A stretch of DNA of 34,597 nt from Desulfobacteraceae bacterium (GTDB taxonomy: Bacteria; Desulfobacterota; DSM-4660; Desulfatiglandales; Desulfatiglandaceae), in NCBI GenBank assembly GCA_016844935.1, contig JAERTK010000308.1, positions 1-34,597 on the forward strand, in the 5' to 3' direction. Positions 33,073-34,597 of this stretch are shown piece by piece. How positions within the stretch are numbered: the stretch's first letter is position 1; each line of letters begins with the position of its first letter. The notes under the pieces are model-generated. The model did no database searches. It was not told where the DNA came from and worked only from the letters and a program-made list of their open reading frames with translations. The translations under genes and the position numbers were made by a program.

Positions 33073-34597
33073 CTATTCCAGATCATACACCACCAGGCGG
33101 CTTTTGGGGAAGCCGATGAAGTAACTTTCGCTGGTCACATTGGCCACCACCAGCTCGTTCAGGCCATCGTTATCCACATCGGCTATCTGGTAACCCACCA
33201 CCGTTCCCGAAAGCTTCTGGGATGTCCACTGGGAATCCAGGCCGGCTTCATCCCACCCCATGAAGTGAACCCGCCCGCTTCCAAACCAGCGGAAATCCGT
33301 AAATATTCTGGCGGTTTTGGAATTGTTTTTGCAGATAACCACTTCATTTTTTCCGTCCTTGTTCACATCGTAGGTGAGGATAGGGGAGGCAATAAAAACC
33401 CTTGTGTCCGTTTGGGCCTCATCGTTTGCACTGGAGTATGGATCATTCCATGGCATGTAGCAGAGGCTTCCGCCAAAAAAGTCGTCGCTTTTCCACAACC
33501 GTTCACCGGATGGGTTATATACCTGCAGATGTTCCCAGGGACCCAGGAGAACGGTGAAAATAGAGCCATTGCCGGAAAGGTCTGTCTGAACGAAATTGAA
33601 CACGTTGTTGAACCGGGGAAGGTTTAGCGCTCCCGCTGAGACAAAGTTTGCCCCCTCCCGTTTCAGGAGGTGTACCCTGCCGATAAAATTCCCTTCGGCG
33701 TTTCGTCTTTGCCCCAGGACAACCTTCCCTTTCCCCGGCAGATCCACCACCCGAATCAACCAGGTCTGGCCCCGGATAATTTCCTTGAATTGGGCGCCGT
33801 CCCATTCAAGGACAAAGGAACCGGCGTTGGTAGCGGTGAGATTGCAGACGTAGATTTCGGCTTTTCCGTTCCCATCGAGATCGGCTACATTTACATAAAT
33901 GAAATTTGGGGACCAGCTTCCCTCGATGGTTTTGAAAAGATACGGGCCTTTTTTCTGCCATTTGTACACAAAAACATTCGTTTTATCGATCATGGCCATT
34001 TCAGTTTTTCCATCCCCGTCCAGATCTCCTACGTCCAGGCCCCTGATTTCAAGCTTATAGCGCTTGACGAATGAGGGTTTCTTGTGGGACCCCTCTGCGT
34101 CTTTGCCCAGATTGATAAGTGCGCCTTCATCACGGTCCTGGTCTGCAAATTCTCCGGGCCTGTGTTCCTGGTAAGGGATGTCTTTTCCCATGATCTTGGC
34201 GTTGATGTTTTCCGCAAACTGGTTGACCGTGGGAATGACCCCATCCATCCCCTTTGACTGGTCGTAGGCGGTGATGAGGATTTCCGATTTTTTTACATCC
34301 AGGATTTTGGCATCCAGGCTGACGCTTTCCCCAAATACGGTGAGGCTGCCGAATATCACAAAATCCGCCCCAAGCGCCTTGCCGATGGTAAGTGCTTTCG
34401 CTTCGTTGGTGGGTCCCGGAACGGCGGAAAATTCCTTTTTGACCTTACCCTTTTCAATGATTTCCAGTTTGTCTTTCCAGGCGAGCCTGGAACTCAGCAT
34501 GTCCATGATCCCTTCCCGGAGAAAATTGAGGTCCCGGTCGGAATTCATGGTGAAGGGTAGGATGGCCAGTTTTTGGGGGGGGTCCTCGGAAAAAGAG
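33073..34597 (-). CDS. TolB/FlgO-like N-terminal plus FG-GAP/VCBS repeat protein (5' end outside window)
   Basis: The frame stays open to the window edge and the residues before the first ATG (34548) read SEDPPQKLAILPFT, a typical lead into this domain, so the true start lies beyond 34597. The first visible part (LAILPF...FLREGIMDMLSSRLAW...ALGADFVIFGSLTVFGESVSLDAKILDV) resembles TolB/FlgO-like N-terminal domains. Then come FG-GAP/VCBS-type repeats with DLDGDGKTE, DLDGNGKAE, DVNKDGKNE and DVDNDGLNE, Ca2+-binding loops of a beta-propeller. It is probably exported (periplasmic or outer-membrane associated), although the signal region is not seen. Convergent with the second porin; function unknown. 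Confidence 0.82.
   Translation of the reverse strand, partial: SFSEDPPQKLAILPFTMNSDRDLNFLREGIMDMLSSRLAWKDKLEIIEKGKVKKEFSAVPGPTNEAKALTIGKALGADFVIFGSLTVFGESVSLDAKILDVKKSEILITAYDQSKGMDGVIPTVNQFAENINAKIMGKDIPYQEHRPGEFADQDRDEGALINLGKDAEGSHKKPSFVKRYKLEIRGLDVGDLDGDGKTEMAMIDKTNVFVYKWQKKGPYLFKTIEGSWSPNFIYVNVADLDGNGKAEIYVCNLTATNAGSFVLEWDGAQFKEIIRGQTWLIRVVDLPGKGKVVLGQRRNAEGNFIGRVHLLKREGANFVSAGALNLPRFNNVFNFVQTDLSGNGSIFTVLLGPWEHLQVYNPSGERLWKSDDFFGGSLCYMPWNDPYSSANDEAQTDTRVFIASPILTYDVNKDGKNEVVICKNNSKTARIFTDFRWFGSGRVHFMGWDEAGLDSQWTSQKLSGTVVGYQIADVDNDGLNELVVANVTSESYFIGFPKSRLVVYDLE

Noticed and set aside
1..34597. CRISPR array, prophage, toxin-antitoxin pair or defence system
   Set aside because: No spaced direct repeats, integrase, phage structural genes or recognised defence genes were seen; RecBCD is core repair machinery.

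Overview
The window looks like chromosomal DNA from a member of the Desulfobacterota (former Deltaproteobacteria), probably a Desulfobacterales-like anaerobe. This rests on gene content and order, not on a database match: ispE - tRNA-Gln - prs - rplY - pth, a membrane pyrophosphatase next to carD, rho - rpmE - prfA - prmC, a DUF1844 gene between serA and ispE, tandem porins of the type common in sulfate reducers, and several acyl-CoA genes. No sulfate-reduction gene lies in the window, so the placement is an inference.

Layout, left to right. (1) 1-1404, plus strand: the end of a TauE/SafE permease and its TIGR02186 partner. (2) 11131-1431, minus strand: a hotdog thioesterase followed by complete recC, recB and recD, tightly packed or overlapping. 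(3) 11247-12910, plus strand: a good sigma70-like promoter, a STAS anti-sigma antagonist, an RsbW-like kinase and an enoyl-CoA isomerase-like protein. (4) 16826-12926, minus strand: a CoA-transferase/GNAT fusion, a crotonase lacking one catalytic Glu, an unrecognised 176-residue protein and an MBL hydrolase. (5) 20758-16862, minus strand: a consensus promoter, a leader of about 340 nt, then rho, rpmE, prfA and prmC. (6) 29927-20755, minus strand: serA, a DUF1844 gene, ispE overlapping tRNA-Gln(UUG), prs, rplY, pth, hppA, carD and an RluA-family pseudouridine synthase. (7) 30201-32917, plus strand: a promoter and two paralogous porins separated by a strong intrinsic terminator. (8) 32916-33057: a small element with near-perfect terminal inverted repeats. 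(9) 34597-33073, minus strand: a TolB/FlgO-like plus FG-GAP/VCBS repeat protein running off the right edge.

How it works together. Most of the window is housekeeping: recombinational repair (RecBCD), transcription termination, translation termination and rescue (RF1, PrmC, Pth, bL31, bL25), isoprenoid, serine and PRPP synthesis, and pyrophosphate-driven ion pumping. The accessory parts are the acyl-CoA cluster with its STAS/kinase switch, the porin pair and small repeats. No CRISPR array, prophage, defence island or secondary-metabolite cluster is visible. The most interesting signals are structural: tRNA-Gln begins inside the last codons of ispE, a terminator sits directly in front of the second porin's ribosome site, a heptanucleotide repeat is embedded in frame in recD, a terminal-repeat sequence recurs in front of carD, and a long stem-loop lies between hppA and carD. 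Several genes (recC, recD, prs, pth, rluD) appear to use TTG starts.
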